A stretch of 64,000 nt of DNA from JACKFB01 sp041389525 (lineage in GTDB: Bacteria > Myxococcota_A > UBA9042 > PHBI01 > JACKFB01). Position 1 is the stretch's first letter; each line of letters begins with the position of its first letter. The notes below the pieces were generated by a model. The model did not search any database, was not told where the DNA came from, and saw only the letters and a program-made list of their open reading frames with translations. The position numbers and the translations under genes were made by a program. Location of the stretch: NCBI GenBank assembly GCA_041389525.1, contig JAWKRR010000018.1:49962-113961 (forward strand). The letters are read 5' to 3'. This document shows, piece after piece, positions 55,114 through 64,000 of this stretch.

Positions 55114-56441
55114 GCGGGCGCCGCCTCCGCGTCCGGATTCAGCACGATGCTGTCGAAGACCTCGCCCGTGACATCGACCGCCTGCACGAGCGCGCTCTCG
55201 GGTGAGATATCGACCGTCACGTGGTGGTGCACCGACCGCCACAGCTGCACGGTGTCGCTGGGGTAGGTGCACCCCTCCTCCGGCTCGAGCCCTGCCCCGC
55301 CGCCGCCGGTGATGATGACCGGGAAGCCGTCGTAGTCGTGGCGCTCGTAGGCGTGGACGTGGCCGGCGAACATCGCCTGAAAGCCGTTGTCGCGCAGCAG
55401 CGGCAGCACGTGGTTTCGCGTGGCGCGGATCATCGGCCAGTCCTCGTGGCACGGCGAGCTGGGCGGGTAGTGGAAGAAGGCGAAGCGCCACTTTGCCGTC
55501 CGCGCGGCCTCGGACGTGACGCGCTCCTGCAGCCAATCCGACAGCGGGGTGTCGAGGCCCTCGATGGGGAAGAAGATGTCGAGGCCGTCGAGGGTGTTGT
55601 CCATCAGCAGGAAGAAGGCGTCGCCGTAGCGGAAGCTGTAGCTCAGGCCGGGGCGCGGGATCGGCGCGTCTTGCGGGTAGACGAGGTAGTCGCGGAAGCT
55701 CTGGACGTCGTTCTCCAGCTCTTTCCACTCGTGGTTGCCGATGGCGACGTAGACCGGGACGTGCTGCCCCAGGCGGCGCACGGGGTCGAAGTGCATCGTG
55801 CGGTACTCGCTGCGAGCGCCGGTCTCGATGATGTCGCCCGTGTGCAGCGCCAGCGACGGCGCGCTCTCGATGATGGAGTCCACGACGGCCTTGTGCTGCG
55901 GCGGATCGGAGCGGCTGTCGCCGTAGACCACGAAGCGGTAGGCCTGACCCGGGAGCGGCGCGGTGGCCAGGGTGAGGTCGGCGGTGCAGACCTCGGCCGA
56001 ACACGCGCGGTAGTGGTACAGCGTCGCCGGCTTGAGCCCGGAGAGCGCGACGCGGTGCAGATTCCCCGATTCGCCAGTCGCGGACTGGCCGTATGACGAG
56101 TCCGTGCCGTACTCGATGCGCGAGTCCGAGACCTCGGCGGTCTCCCACGCGAGCGACACCGAGTCGGTCGTGGTGTGCATGATCCACGGGCCGGCCAGCA
56201 TCGCCATGTCGGCGACATCCGTCGGCGCGATCGGGATCGGATAGGCGGGCGGCGGGGTGACGACGGTCGCGTCGGGGGTGGGGCCGGCGGCGTCGGGCTG
56301 GGGGGTCACGACCGTGTCGGGTGCGGCGGTCACCGCGTCGGGCGAGCCGTCCCCCGTCTGGGCGTCACCACCGCAGGCCGAGGCCAGCAGCGCGAGCGAG
56401 AGGAGCGAGGCGAGACGTGGGCGGCGGGTGCATGCGTTCAT
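55104..56441 (-). CDS. Metallophosphoesterase lipoprotein (purple acid phosphatase-like)
   Basis: The ATG at 56441 starts a signal with lipobox LASAC and a Thr/Pro/Asp linker (445 aa). Residues about 85-170 form a fibronectin-III-like domain (GPWIMHTTTDSVSLAWETAE, KPATLYHYRACS). The metallophosphoesterase follows: FVVYGDSRSDPP (metal Asp), LALHTGDIIETG (Asp), VAIGNHEWKE (Asn-His), FAFFHYPPSS (His) and FAGHVHAYER (His-x-His). All metal ligands are present. Such enzymes hydrolyse phosphate esters outside the cell. The domain order matches plant-type purple acid phosphatases. Surface location is inferred. Confidence 0.93.
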   Translation of the reverse strand: MNACTRRPRLASLLSLALLASACGGDAQTGDGSPDAVTAAPDTVVTPQPDAAGPTPDATVVTPPPAYPIPIAPTDVADMAMLAGPWIMHTTTDSVSLAWETAEVSDSRIEYGTDSSYGQSATGESGNLHRVALSGLKPATLYHYRACSAEVCTADLTLATAPLPGQAYRFVVYGDSRSDPPQHKAVVDSIIESAPSLALHTGDIIETGARSEYRTMHFDPVRRLGQHVPVYVAIGNHEWKELENDVQSFRDYLVYPQDAPIPRPGLSYSFRYGDAFFLLMDNTLDGLDIFFPIEGLDTPLSDWLQERVTSEAARTAKWRFAFFHYPPSSPCHEDWPMIRATRNHVLPLLRDNGFQAMFAGHVHAYERHDYDGFPVIITGGGGAGLEPEEGCTYPSDTVQLWRSVHHHVTVDISPESALVQAVDVTGEVFDSIVLNPDAEAAPAQP

Positions 56442-56505
56442 GCACGCCAGCCTAGCAGACGGGCGCGCCGACTCGCCACAAGTCGCGCCGCCCGGCGCGC
56501 GTCTT

Positions 56506-59500
56506 TTAGCGAATGCTGCAGCCCTTGCCGTAGGTCTGGTAGCTGGCCGGACCGCTGACGGTCTCCCCGCTGCGCACGACGAACCCAGCGTCCTCGTTCC
56601 CATCGAGGGTGATGAACTCGCCCGCGGTCCACACCCCGGCCGCCGTGCCGACGCCCTCCCGCGTGAACCCGGCCGCGTTCACCTCGACATAGGCGACCAT
56701 GTTGGCCGCGGCCGCGAAGTTCGCGCTGTTCCTGTAGACACCAAGCTCCCAGCTCCCGCCGGCGGTCAGCGCGAGGCCCGGCGGGATGGCGAAGGTCGCC
56801 GACCCGTCGGGGGGAATCGTCACGGTGGCGGTCGTAAAGGCCAGGTATGTCGGGAACTTGCACAGCCGCCACGCCGACGACACGTTCACATCCACCGCGG
56901 TCACGTTGCGCAGGCGCAGGCGCTGAGTCTGCAGGTCCACCGCCTCGATGATCAGCTCCTGGGCGCCGCCGGGCAGCACCGGGAACTCCGGCTCGTGCCG
57001 CCCGAGATCCACGACGTAGTTCTGCGCGAACGACTGCCAATCAGGCGACACCGAGAAGGCGTCGGTGCCGATGGGATCGCCCTCGCGCACGCGGCAGCTT
57101 CGGGTCAGCGTGACATCCAGCGCGAAGTCCAGGTCGAACCCGGTCTGGCCGATCCAGTCGATGCTGTCGGTGCCGCAGCGCAGCTCGACCGGGTCGTCGC
57201 CGTTGAACCACGCGGTGCTGCTGCTGGTCTGCTGGCACTTCGCGACCGGGAAGATCGTGATGGCCGATTGGCACAACACCCAGCTCGCGCCCGGGGCGAC
57301 CGTGCCGGCGAGGGCGACGTCGAAGGTGGCCTGGGTGTGGGCCCCGACGCCGGTGTTGGGCGTGGCGTAGTAGAGAAGGCGGCACTTGGCCGCGGCGAGG
57401 TCGATGGGCGCGGTCCCGACGTTGGTCAGCTCGACGGCCTTGTTGCCGGTGCCGGGCGAGCCGTCCACGTATTCGCTGATGATGAGCGACGGCGGGGGCG
57501 GGGTCTCGACGCTCAGCAGGCCGGCGTCGCCGTGGTCGTAGGGGTCCGTGCCGTCGCCGCTGCTGCCCAGCGCGTCGCAGTATGTCCAGGTGGCGCCTGC
57601 GTTTCCGGTGAAGCGATAGGCCAGGTCGTAGTCCCCGTCCTCGGCCGGGGCCACGAGATTGGCGACGTACTGGTCTTCGTCGGAGTCGAAGGCCGGGGTG
57701 GCCACGCCGTAGCTCACGTCGGGGTCGCCGGCGAACCAGCTCCAGCTCGCGTCGGTCGCGGGGTCCGTGCCGGGATCGCCGAACCCGACCTCACCGAAGA
57801 CGCGGGCGGGGATCGGGTCGTTGCCGGTGACGTTGATGTTGGTCAGGCCGTTGATGAAGACGCGGCCCGTGACGACGTGTAGGGCCAGGGGCAGCCCGAA
57901 GAGCAGCTCGGGGTCGTGCACGCGGCAGGTGTCGATTGGGAAATCGATGACGCACGGGTCGTTGGGGGCGCCGGGCGTGCCGAAGTCGCCGCCGCTGAGC
58001 GCGCTGCTCGCGAGGCACCAGCCGACGCCGTAGTCGTTGGTCAGCTCGTCGCCGCGCGCCGGGTCGAGGCTCATGGCGGCGCCTCCCGTGCTCGGGAACT
58101 CCACGTCGTCCCAGATGACGTCGTCGACGTCGACGCCCGCTCGAGCGATGGCCACGGCGTCCAGAGGCCCGTCCAGCGTCATGCCCGTGTAGACATAGTC
58201 CACCTCCACGCCGCCGTTGACCGCCAGCTCGTCGCTGAGGCCCAGGACCACCCGCCCGTCAGCCGGGACGAGCAAGGTCCCAGCGATGAAGAAGCCCTCG
58301 GACCCGAGGTCGTACACCTCCAAACCGTCAAGGTTGAGCAGGCTTGTGCTCGTGTTGTGTAGCTCGATGTACTCGCCGACCGCGTCCGCGGTGTTGCCCG
58401 GCGAGATCATCAACTCGCTGATCACCAGGTCCCCGACCGCCTCCACCAGTCGCCAGTCCGTGCACTCGCCGTCGTTGCAGAAGTTCGCGCAGGTCACCCG
58501 CGTGGCCTCCGGGTAGCTGCAGACCGCGCTGCCGGTCGTGTCGTCGCAGAGGTGCGTGTAGGTGACGCGGTCGGAGCCGTCGCAGATCGGGGCCGGCGTC
58601 GCGGCGGCGCAGGGGCTGGGGACACAGACCTCGTCGGTGAAGACCACCGACAGCGAGTAGGCGTTGGGCCCGCCGTGCAGGCGCACCAGGTGGACCCCGC
58701 CGACGGTCGCCAGGTAGGACGCGGTGACGTGGTTGCTGCCGCTCGGCCCGGTGGCGACCACGTCGCCCGAGGGGTCGAGGATCTCGATGCCCACGGGCGG
58801 CCCGTTGGGAGCGGCGAGCACCGTGACCTGCAGCGTCGTGGCGTCAGGAAGGTCGAACCCGAACCAGTCCTCGGTGCCCCCGCACAAGACCAGCTCGACG
58901 TTCTGGACGTTGGACGCGATGAGCTTGGGGTTCTCCTTGCTGTTGCCAGCGTACTGGTCGTCCTGGCAGCCGGGGACGCAGGTGAATGCTGCCCCGCAGA
59001 CCTCGAAGGGGGCCTCGCAGTCGCTGTTCTCGACGCACTCGACGCAGGCGCCGGTGGTCGGCTCGCAGCGCTGGCCGGCGAGCGCGCAGTCGGCGGTCTT
59101 CGGCGGGTAGGTGCACGCGAAGAAGGCCGGGGCTGCAGCGCTGGCGCAGACGCCGGGCGAGGTGAAGGTCGTCAGCACGTCGCCGCCGCAGGACGCCGTG
59201 GGCGGGGAGAGGCAGGGGTTCGGCGTGCACGGCGCGTTGATGAGGGCGCAGGAGTCGTTGACCTTGCCGGGCGTGCCGAAGTCCCCGGCACCGTAGGGCG
59301 ACTTGCTCAGGCACCACGAGGCGCCGAGGTCGTTGCTCGCGGCGTCCTTGCCCGGGTCGAGGTTCAGCGAGGCCCCCAGCTTGTTCGGGAACCCGGGCTT
59401 GGAGTCCCAGTCCACCAGATCGATGGTCACGCCGTCGCGGGCGATGAGCAGCTCGTCGCCGGAGGCCAGCGACATCTTGGTCCCGTAAGCGTAGTTGACC

Positions 59501-60447
59501 GTGAGGCCGCCGTTCTTCGTCGAGTCGGCGTCGCGGCCGAGGACCACGAACTTGCCCGGGGCAACCACCAGGTCGGTCGCGATGGTGAAGCTGTCGACGC
59601 CAAGATCTCGGACCACCAGTCCGGCCAGGTTCACCGGCTCCGTGGCGACGCTCTGCACCTCGAACCACTCGCCCAGGTTCTCGAACACGGCGTTCGGGCG
59701 GTGCATGATCTCGGTGATGACGAGGTCGCCGACGCCGGCGAGCCGCCAGGGGACGCAGGCGCCGGCCGTGCAGAAGCCGGGCGCGCAGTCGGTGGTCGTG
59801 GCCGCCGGGTACTCGCACTTGGCGGTCGCGCCGTCGGGCGTGCAGACGCCGACCTTGGGATAGGTGACGACGCTGTTCTCCGAGCAGACCGTGGCCGGCG
59901 GGTTCGTGCACGGGTTGGTCGGAGCGCACGGGTTTAGCGCGACGTCGCTGTCGGGCACGGCGTCGGGGACCACGTCGGGCAGCACGTCTGGGGTGGCGTC
60001 TGGGGCGGCGTCCGGGAGGGCGTCTGGGGCGGCATCGGCGTCCGAGACGGCGTCCACGTCCACGTCCGCGACGGTATCGGCATCCGGGACCGCGTCGGCA
60101 TCCGCGTCGGCGACCGCGTCCGCGTCCGAAACCGCGTCCGCATCGGCGACCGCGTCCGCGTCGCCGACCGCATCGGTCTGCGAGTCAGCATCCACCGCGA
60201 TATCCGCGTCGGCGTCCGGCCCAGCGTCCGCGTCCGGCAGCGCGTCCGGCAGCACGTCGGGCACCGCATCAGGCACCGCGTCCGGGGCAGCATCCAGGGT
60301 GGTCTCCGCGTCCGCGACCGCGTCAGCCGCCACGTCCGTCCCCACCGCGCCGTCGGCGTCGCCGCCCCCGCCCGAGTCGGCGCACCCGACCACCAGCGAG
60401 AAGCCCAACCCCAACACCCCCAACGCCCGCAACGCCCGTCCGCTCAT
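56506..60447 (-). CDS. Large lipoprotein with lamin-tail (LTD) domains
   Basis: 1,313 aa. Signal with lipobox VVGCAD, then a long Asp/Ala/Pro linker (residues about 30-170) of DADAV and PDAxPD repeats; the DNA here is a simple repeat. Then come small Cys modules (NPCAPTNPCTNPPATVC). LTD domains: one begins VITEIMHRPNAVFENLGEWF, a second VISELMISPGNTADAVGEY, a third PSLIISEYVDGSPGTGNKAV, each with the W/Y-F-E-(V/L) and 'L-x-G-x-x-(V/L)-x-D' pattern. Between them are a pre-peptidase-like segment (DDQYAGNSKENPKLIASNVQ) and more Cys modules. Probably a surface adhesion or nuclease-associated scaffold; no catalytic motif seen. The frame is intact throughout. Confidence 0.9.
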   Translation of the reverse strand: MSGRALRALGVLGLGFSLVVGCADSGGGGDADGAVGTDVAADAVADAETTLDAAPDAVPDAVPDVLPDALPDADAGPDADADIAVDADSQTDAVGDADAVADADAVSDADAVADADADAVPDADTVADVDVDAVSDADAAPDALPDAAPDATPDVLPDVVPDAVPDSDVALNPCAPTNPCTNPPATVCSENSVVTYPKVGVCTPDGATAKCEYPAATTTDCAPGFCTAGACVPWRLAGVGDLVITEIMHRPNAVFENLGEWFEVQSVATEPVNLAGLVVRDLGVDSFTIATDLVVAPGKFVVLGRDADSTKNGGLTVNYAYGTKMSLASGDELLIARDGVTIDLVDWDSKPGFPNKLGASLNLDPGKDAASNDLGASWCLSKSPYGAGDFGTPGKVNDSCALINAPCTPNPCLSPPTASCGGDVLTTFTSPGVCASAAAPAFFACTYPPKTADCALAGQRCEPTTGACVECVENSDCEAPFEVCGAAFTCVPGCQDDQYAGNSKENPKLIASNVQNVELVLCGGTEDWFGFDLPDATTLQVTVLAAPNGPPVGIEILDPSGDVVATGPSGSNHVTASYLATVGGVHLVRLHGGPNAYSLSVVFTDEVCVPSPCAAATPAPICDGSDRVTYTHLCDDTTGSAVCSYPEATRVTCANFCNDGECTDWRLVEAVGDLVISELMISPGNTADAVGEYIELHNTSTSLLNLDGLEVYDLGSEGFFIAGTLLVPADGRVVLGLSDELAVNGGVEVDYVYTGMTLDGPLDAVAIARAGVDVDDVIWDDVEFPSTGGAAMSLDPARGDELTNDYGVGWCLASSALSGGDFGTPGAPNDPCVIDFPIDTCRVHDPELLFGLPLALHVVTGRVFINGLTNINVTGNDPIPARVFGEVGFGDPGTDPATDASWSWFAGDPDVSYGVATPAFDSDEDQYVANLVAPAEDGDYDLAYRFTGNAGATWTYCDALGSSGDGTDPYDHGDAGLLSVETPPPPSLIISEYVDGSPGTGNKAVELTNVGTAPIDLAAAKCRLLYYATPNTGVGAHTQATFDVALAGTVAPGASWVLCQSAITIFPVAKCQQTSSSTAWFNGDDPVELRCGTDSIDWIGQTGFDLDFALDVTLTRSCRVREGDPIGTDAFSVSPDWQSFAQNYVVDLGRHEPEFPVLPGGAQELIIEAVDLQTQRLRLRNVTAVDVNVSSAWRLCKFPTYLAFTTATVTIPPDGSATFAIPPGLALTAGGSWELGVYRNSANFAAAANMVAYVEVNAAGFTREGVGTAAGVWTAGEFITLDGNEDAGFVVRSGETVSGPASYQTYGKGCSIR

Positions 60448-60489
60448 GATGCCCCCGCTCGCTGTCTCTGCTCGACTCTGCCGCCCAAC

Positions 60490-61371
60490 CTATGATCCCC
60501 ACGCGCCCGCGTCGAGACCGCAAAGCTCAGCGCTGACCGCCCACAGCCGCTCCGCCACCGCGTCGTCCTCGGCCCGCGGTCTGGGCGGCGCCACCGCGCT
60601 CTTCGCGAAGTACTTCCCGCTCACCTCGCCCCCCTCGGCACTGGACGCCACGTGTATCGAGGTCGCCGCCCCCTGCTCGGCCGTCAGCAAGAACGGCCCC
60701 ACCACCGGCGTGAACGTGCGCGCCAAAAACCCCGAAACACCCTGAGCTTTCCTGGTGATCTCGGTGTGCACCTTGCCCGGGTGCACCGCGTTCGCCGTCA
60801 CGCCCGTGCCCGCCAGCCGCCGCGCCAGCGCGCGGGTGAACATGATGTTCATCAGCTTCGAGTCCGCGTACGCCTGCACGCCGCGGTAGCGCCGCCGCGT
60901 CGTGTGCAGGTCGTCGAAGTCCACCACGCCGCGCCGGTGCAGCTCGCTCGTCACCGTCACCACCCTGCCCTGCTCGGCGGCCCTCAGCCGCCCGAGCAGC
61001 CGCGCCGTCAGCAAGTACGGCGCCAGATGGTTCGTCGCCAGGGTCGCCTCGTAGCCGTCCGCGTTCTCGCGGCGCTTGGTGATCCAGACCCCGGCGTTGT
61101 TGATCAGCACGTCGATGACCGGGTAGCGCGCCAGCAGCTCAGCCGCCAGCGCGTTCGTGCTGCCCAGGGTCGCCAGGTCGCCGCGCACCAGGTCCACCGC
61201 GTCACCCCCGACCGCGCTCAGCACCTCGCGATGCGCCGCGGCGCCCTTGACCGGGTCCCGCGCGACCATCACCACCCGCGCACCCAGCCGGCCCAGGCCG
61301 ATCACCGTGTGCTTGCCGATCCCGGCGTTGGCACCGGTGATAATGCAGACCTTGCCGCGCATATCGTGCAT
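60490..61371 (-). CDS. Short-chain dehydrogenase/reductase (retinol dehydrogenase-like)
   Basis: The ATG at 61371 gives 293 aa. Rossmann motif CIITGANAGIGKHTVIGLGR (TGxxxGIG), NNAG motif VLINNAGVWITKRR, catalytic YADSK (Tyr and Lys in Y-x3-K), and the usual C-terminal NAVHPGKVHTEITRKAQG. It reduces or oxidises a carbonyl or hydroxyl group with NAD(P). The chain resembles the retinol dehydrogenase-like/WWOX-type SDRs common in bacteria; the substrate is not known. Divergent from the dioxygenase lipoprotein (153 bp between). Confidence 0.92.
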   Translation of the reverse strand: MHDMRGKVCIITGANAGIGKHTVIGLGRLGARVVMVARDPVKGAAAHREVLSAVGGDAVDLVRGDLATLGSTNALAAELLARYPVIDVLINNAGVWITKRRENADGYEATLATNHLAPYLLTARLLGRLRAAEQGRVVTVTSELHRRGVVDFDDLHTTRRRYRGVQAYADSKLMNIMFTRALARRLAGTGVTANAVHPGKVHTEITRKAQGVSGFLARTFTPVVGPFLLTAEQGAATSIHVASSAEGGEVSGKYFAKSAVAPPRPRAEDDAVAERLWAVSAELCGLDAGAWGS

Positions 61372-61524
61372 GGAGACACCCTGGTTCGCGCATATTGTCG
61401 GGGGAACCCCGCGACCATAGTCAGCCCCACCGCCCGCCACAACAGCGCGCTCGCGCCGCTGGCCCCGCAGTTGATTTCGGGTCGGGCGCGAGCGCAGGCT
61501 CACCCTCGAACAGGCAGGGAACTC

Positions 61525-62403
61525 ATGCACGACGACTCGGACAGCCGCGGTTTCGCCGCCGACTTCGCCCTGATGCAGGCCATGGACCGGCGCGCGGCCA
61601 TGCGGCTCTTGGCCGGCGCCGCGCTCACACCGCTCTGGCCCGCGCTGGGCTGCGACGACGCCACGACCGCCGCGGCAGACGTCGCCGCCAACCCCGACAC
61701 CGCGCCTGACACCGGCATCCCGGGCGACGCCGCGGCAGACGCAGCGCCCGAAGTCGACGCCACCCCGGGCCCCGACGCCGCCGCCACCTGCGACCCCATC
61801 CCCCCGGAGACCGGCGGCCCCTACCCCGGCGACGGCAGCAACGGCCCCAACATCCTCGCCATGGACGGCGTCACCCGCCGCGACATCCGCACCAGCATCG
61901 GCACCGCCTCCGGCACCGCGGCCGGCGTCCCGATGACCATGCGCCTGACCATCGTCGACGCCGCCACCTGCGCCCCCCTGGTCGGCCGCGCCGTCTACGT
62001 CTGGCAGTGCGACCGCGACGCCGAATACTCGATGTACACGCTGACCACCGAGAACTACCTGCGCGGCGTCCAGGTCACCGATTCCTCAGGCGCCGTCGAG
62101 TTCCTCAGCATCTTCCCCGCCTGCTACGCCGGCCGCTGGCCCCACGTCCACTTCGAGGTCTACGCCAACCTCGCCGCCGCCACCGCCTCAGCCCCCGACC
62201 TCGGCACCTCGCAGCTCGCCCTCCCCAAGGCCGCCTGCGACGCGGTCTACGCCACCGCCGGCTACGAGCAGAGCGTCATCAACCTGTCGAAGATCACCCT
62301 GGCGACCGACGGCGTCTTCAAAGACGGCTCAGCGCTCCAGCTCGCCACGACCACGGGAGACGTCGCCGCCGGCTACGTCGCCGCGCTGACCGTGGGGGTC
62401 TAA
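61525..62403 (+). CDS. Intradiol ring-cleavage dioxygenase-like lipoprotein
   Basis: 292 aa. The N-terminus has a twin-arginine-like motif (DRRAAMRLLAG) and lipobox PALGC at about residue 43, so export by Tat with lipid anchoring is likely. After an Ala/Asp linker the dioxygenase domain begins at about residue 90 (PPETGGPYPGDGSNGPNIL). The four iron ligands of protocatechuate-type enzymes can be seen: Tyr in RDAEYSMY, Tyr in FPACYAGRW, and two His in PHVHFEVY, plus the catalytic Arg in YAGRW. The enzyme would cleave catechol-like rings outside the cytoplasm. Substrate unknown. Confidence 0.9.
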   Translation: MHDDSDSRGFAADFALMQAMDRRAAMRLLAGAALTPLWPALGCDDATTAAADVAANPDTAPDTGIPGDAAADAAPEVDATPGPDAAATCDPIPPETGGPYPGDGSNGPNILAMDGVTRRDIRTSIGTASGTAAGVPMTMRLTIVDAATCAPLVGRAVYVWQCDRDAEYSMYTLTTENYLRGVQVTDSSGAVEFLSIFPACYAGRWPHVHFEVYANLAAATASAPDLGTSQLALPKAACDAVYATAGYEQSVINLSKITLATDGVFKDGSALQLATTTGDVAAGYVAALTVGV

Positions 62404-62447
62404 GCTCGGGCCGCTCAGCACGATCCAGGGTCTCGTGCCGCGCCCGC

Positions 62448-63005
62448 TCACCCGCGCGCTCGCCCCCGCCACTCCGCCCGCGACTGCCCGTAAATATCCA
62501 GCACCACGCCGTCCATCGGCGCCGGCAACGTCACGCCCGTCCGCTCGCGCCGCGACCCCAGCCGCTCGGCCAGCGCGATGCTCCGCACGTTGTCCGGCGC
62601 GATGCAGTGGATGCAGCGCTCCCACCCCAGCGTCTCGAACGCCCAGTCCATGGCCGCCGTCGCCCCCTCATAAGCCAGCCCTCTCCCAGCCGCCGACCGC
62701 CTGAGCCCCCACCCGACCTCGTCGCCCGGCCAGCCGCCCTCGTGCCCGCCCGGCCGCCACGGCCCCAGCCGCCCGACCCACTCGCCGCTCGCCCGCTCGA
62801 TGACCGAGAACATCGAATACCCCAGCAGCGACCACGCCCCCGCCAGGGTCGCCATCGCCCGCCACGCCCCGTCCCGCGGCGCGACCCCGCCGAGGAAACG
62901 CATGGTCTCCTCCTCGGCCGCCATCGCCGCAAACCCGTCGAAATCCTCGTGCCGCGGCGGCCGCAGGGTCAGGCGCGCCGTCTCGAGGGTGGGTCCGATC
63001 TCCAT
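62448..63005 (-). CDS. GNAT-family acetyltransferase (RimJ/RimL-like)
   Basis: 185 aa. LETARLTLRPPRHEDFDGFA is the standard RimJ/RimL-type opening; the acetyl-CoA-binding region is GWGLRRSAAGRGLAYEGATA (R-x-x-x-G-x-G/A motif), followed by IHCIAPDNVRSIALAERLG (the N-x-x-S-x-x-x-x-E-R-LG motif). It would transfer an acetyl group from acetyl-CoA to an amine; the acceptor is unknown. It lies between the dioxygenase lipoprotein (convergent) and the GST gene on the same strand, 43 bp apart, so probably cotranscribed with the GST. Confidence 0.92.
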   Translation of the reverse strand: MEIGPTLETARLTLRPPRHEDFDGFAAMAAEEETMRFLGGVAPRDGAWRAMATLAGAWSLLGYSMFSVIERASGEWVGRLGPWRPGGHEGGWPGDEVGWGLRRSAAGRGLAYEGATAAMDWAFETLGWERCIHCIAPDNVRSIALAERLGSRRERTGVTLPAPMDGVVLDIYGQSRAEWRGRARG

Positions 63006-63048
63006 CTCACGCCTCCTCCGCCGAGCCTGCGCCGCACGAAGCCCGCGC

Positions 63049-63732
63049 TCAGACCTGAAGAATCTTGAAGGGCCCGCCGCGCTCCAGCGCCCGCTTGTAC
63101 GCCGGCCGCGCCTCGATACGCGCCACGAAGGCCTCGAGCTTCGGGAACTGCCCCGGCTTCGCCGACCGCGCCAGCGCCGCCTGGATCGGGAAGCTCATCT
63201 GGACGTCCGCCGCGGTCAACTCCGCCCCCGCGAAGTACACCGACCGGGTCAGCGTCTCCTCCGCGAACGCCAGATGCCGCGTGATCTGCGGGTCGATGAA
63301 GCCGCCGACCACCGTCTTCGACAGCGCCCCCACCACCGGCCGCATCACCCACGGCGAGCGCTTCGGCATCAGCGAGAAGAGCAGCTTCATCAGCAGCGGC
63401 CCCATCGCCGAGCCCTCCGCGAAGTGCAGCCAGTATCGGTAGTCGCGGTGCGCCTGGGTCCCCACCGGCGGGACCAGCCGCCCGTCGCCGTAAGTCTCGA
63501 CCAGGTACTCGAGGATCGCGCCGGACTCGGCGACCGTGATGCGCCCATCCGGGCCGTCATCGGTGACGACCGGCGACTTCCCCAGCGGGTGCACCTTCCG
63601 CAGCTCGGGCGGCGCCAGCATCGTGCTCGGGTGCCGTCGATAGTGCTCGATTTCGTAGGGAACACCGAGCTCTTCGAGGAGCCAGAGCACCCGCTGCGAG
63701 CGCGAATCGTCGAGGTGGTGCACCGTCAGCAT
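63049..63732 (-). CDS. Glutathione S-transferase
   Basis: 227 aa. N-terminal thioredoxin-like domain: LTVHHLDDSRSQRVLWLLEE with Ser/Arg active-site region, HPLGKSPVVTDD (cis-Pro after KSP), and the ITVAESGAILEYLVETY (the E-S glutathione contact). The C-terminal helical domain follows (ITRHLAFAEETLTRSVYFAG, ELTAADVQMSFPIQAALA, LTAADVQMSF being the N-capping box). It conjugates or reduces substrates with glutathione. Probably cotranscribed with the acetyltransferase. Confidence 0.95.
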   Translation of the reverse strand: MLTVHHLDDSRSQRVLWLLEELGVPYEIEHYRRHPSTMLAPPELRKVHPLGKSPVVTDDGPDGRITVAESGAILEYLVETYGDGRLVPPVGTQAHRDYRYWLHFAEGSAMGPLLMKLLFSLMPKRSPWVMRPVVGALSKTVVGGFIDPQITRHLAFAEETLTRSVYFAGAELTAADVQMSFPIQAALARSAKPGQFPKLEAFVARIEARPAYKRALERGGPFKILQV

Positions 63733-64000
63733 GGGTTCTCCGGAGCCGCCGATCTCGGGCTGGCGTTTGAGGGCGCGCCGCAGCGCCGAGGGGTCGGCGG
63801 GGGCCGACTGGGCTCAGCGCTTGAGCGCGGGGAACTCACTACGAGGCGACTCGAACTCAGGCTCGGCGGAGGTCAGGTCGCAACACGACCAGTCGTTCGC
63901 TGTGTGCGGATGCGGCCATGGGCTCATCCTAGTGAATCCAGCGCGCGGAGGCGAGCGTGATGCCTGCTGCCTCCGCGCGTGGATGGACCAGCGCCCGCGC
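63733..64000. other. Window-end intergenic sequence with a short shared motif
   Basis: 268 bp upstream of the GST start. It contains AGCCGCCGATCTCGGGCTG (63744-63762), a motif also seen at 51999-52015 and, in reverse, near 43468 and 48728. No gene is supported. Confidence 0.4.

Noticed and set aside
59940..60340. Long Asp/Ala-coding simple repeat as a possible regulatory or CRISPR-like repeat
   Set aside because: It is the linker of the LTD lipoprotein, in frame throughout, and similar linkers occur in other lipoproteins here.
60754..61500. Plus-strand frame running over the SDR gene into the dioxygenase gene
   Set aside because: The true dioxygenase start is the ATG at 61525 with a signal; the upstream extension is antisense to the SDR.

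Overview
This 64 kb window is GC-rich chromosomal DNA from a Gram-negative bacterium that looks like a Myxococcota (former Deltaproteobacteria) member. The main reason is the very large number of predicted lipoproteins: about 16 of about 47 genes begin with a signal peptide and lipobox, and many continue into Asp/Ala/Pro-rich 'DAxPDA' linkers and then Cys-rich repeats, DUF4215-like, lamin-tail (LTD), CotH, YHYH or metallophosphoesterase modules. That style is typical of Myxococcota. No rRNA, tRNA, CRISPR array, prophage or plasmid function was recognised.

Layout: 1-4.1 kb holds a cut lipoprotein, a DUF2062-methyltransferase fusion and a ZU5-like lipoprotein. 4.1-12.0 kb holds a LuxR-type regulator facing a giant (about 2,340 codon) surface lipoprotein made of propeller-like repeats, a Cys-rich repeat tract, Ig-like modules, four copies of an unusual 'ENC...CYIR' module and a discoidin-like end; its frame is broken many times. 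12-21.9 kb holds an Rpn remnant, a TetR regulator with a clear palindrome, an HD hydrolase, DUF2786 and DUF5995 proteins, an RnfD/NqrB-like membrane protein, a MOSC protein and lipoproteins. 22-29.4 kb holds large lipoproteins (one with LamG-like and CxxCH segments), a YARHG protein and a GreA-like protein. 29.4-30.9 kb is an IS4-family insertion sequence that landed inside a 30-bp dispersed repeat. 31-37 kb holds a methyltransferase, a protoglobin with a structured leader, an outer-membrane barrel, a MarR regulator and lipoproteins. 37-43.3 kb holds a frame-damaged putA, an ADP-ribosylglycohydrolase and a DUF222/HNH gene whose core is replaced by a 156-bp nested palindrome. 43.3-50.2 kb holds a Gly-rich RNA-binding protein, a coupled small-protein/calpain-like protease pair, a GH5 lipoprotein, an LLM oxidoreductase and an ECF sigma/membrane partner/CpxP-like operon. 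50.3-64 kb holds YHYH, CotH, metallophosphoesterase, LTD and intradiol-dioxygenase lipoproteins, an SDR, a GNAT acetyltransferase and a glutathione S-transferase.

Most genes are single or in pairs; apparent translational coupling joins the sigma-factor operon (48.9-50.2 kb), the calpain pair (44.4-45.6 kb) and YHYH with its downstream neighbour (50.3-52.1 kb). Several otherwise well-conserved genes carry clustered one-base frame changes in GC-rich or repetitive stretches. This is more likely draft-sequence error than biology, but it needs checking before any of them is called a pseudogene. The most unusual items are the ENC-module giant protein, the palindrome inside the HNH gene, the protoglobin leader and the IS-in-repeat insertion.
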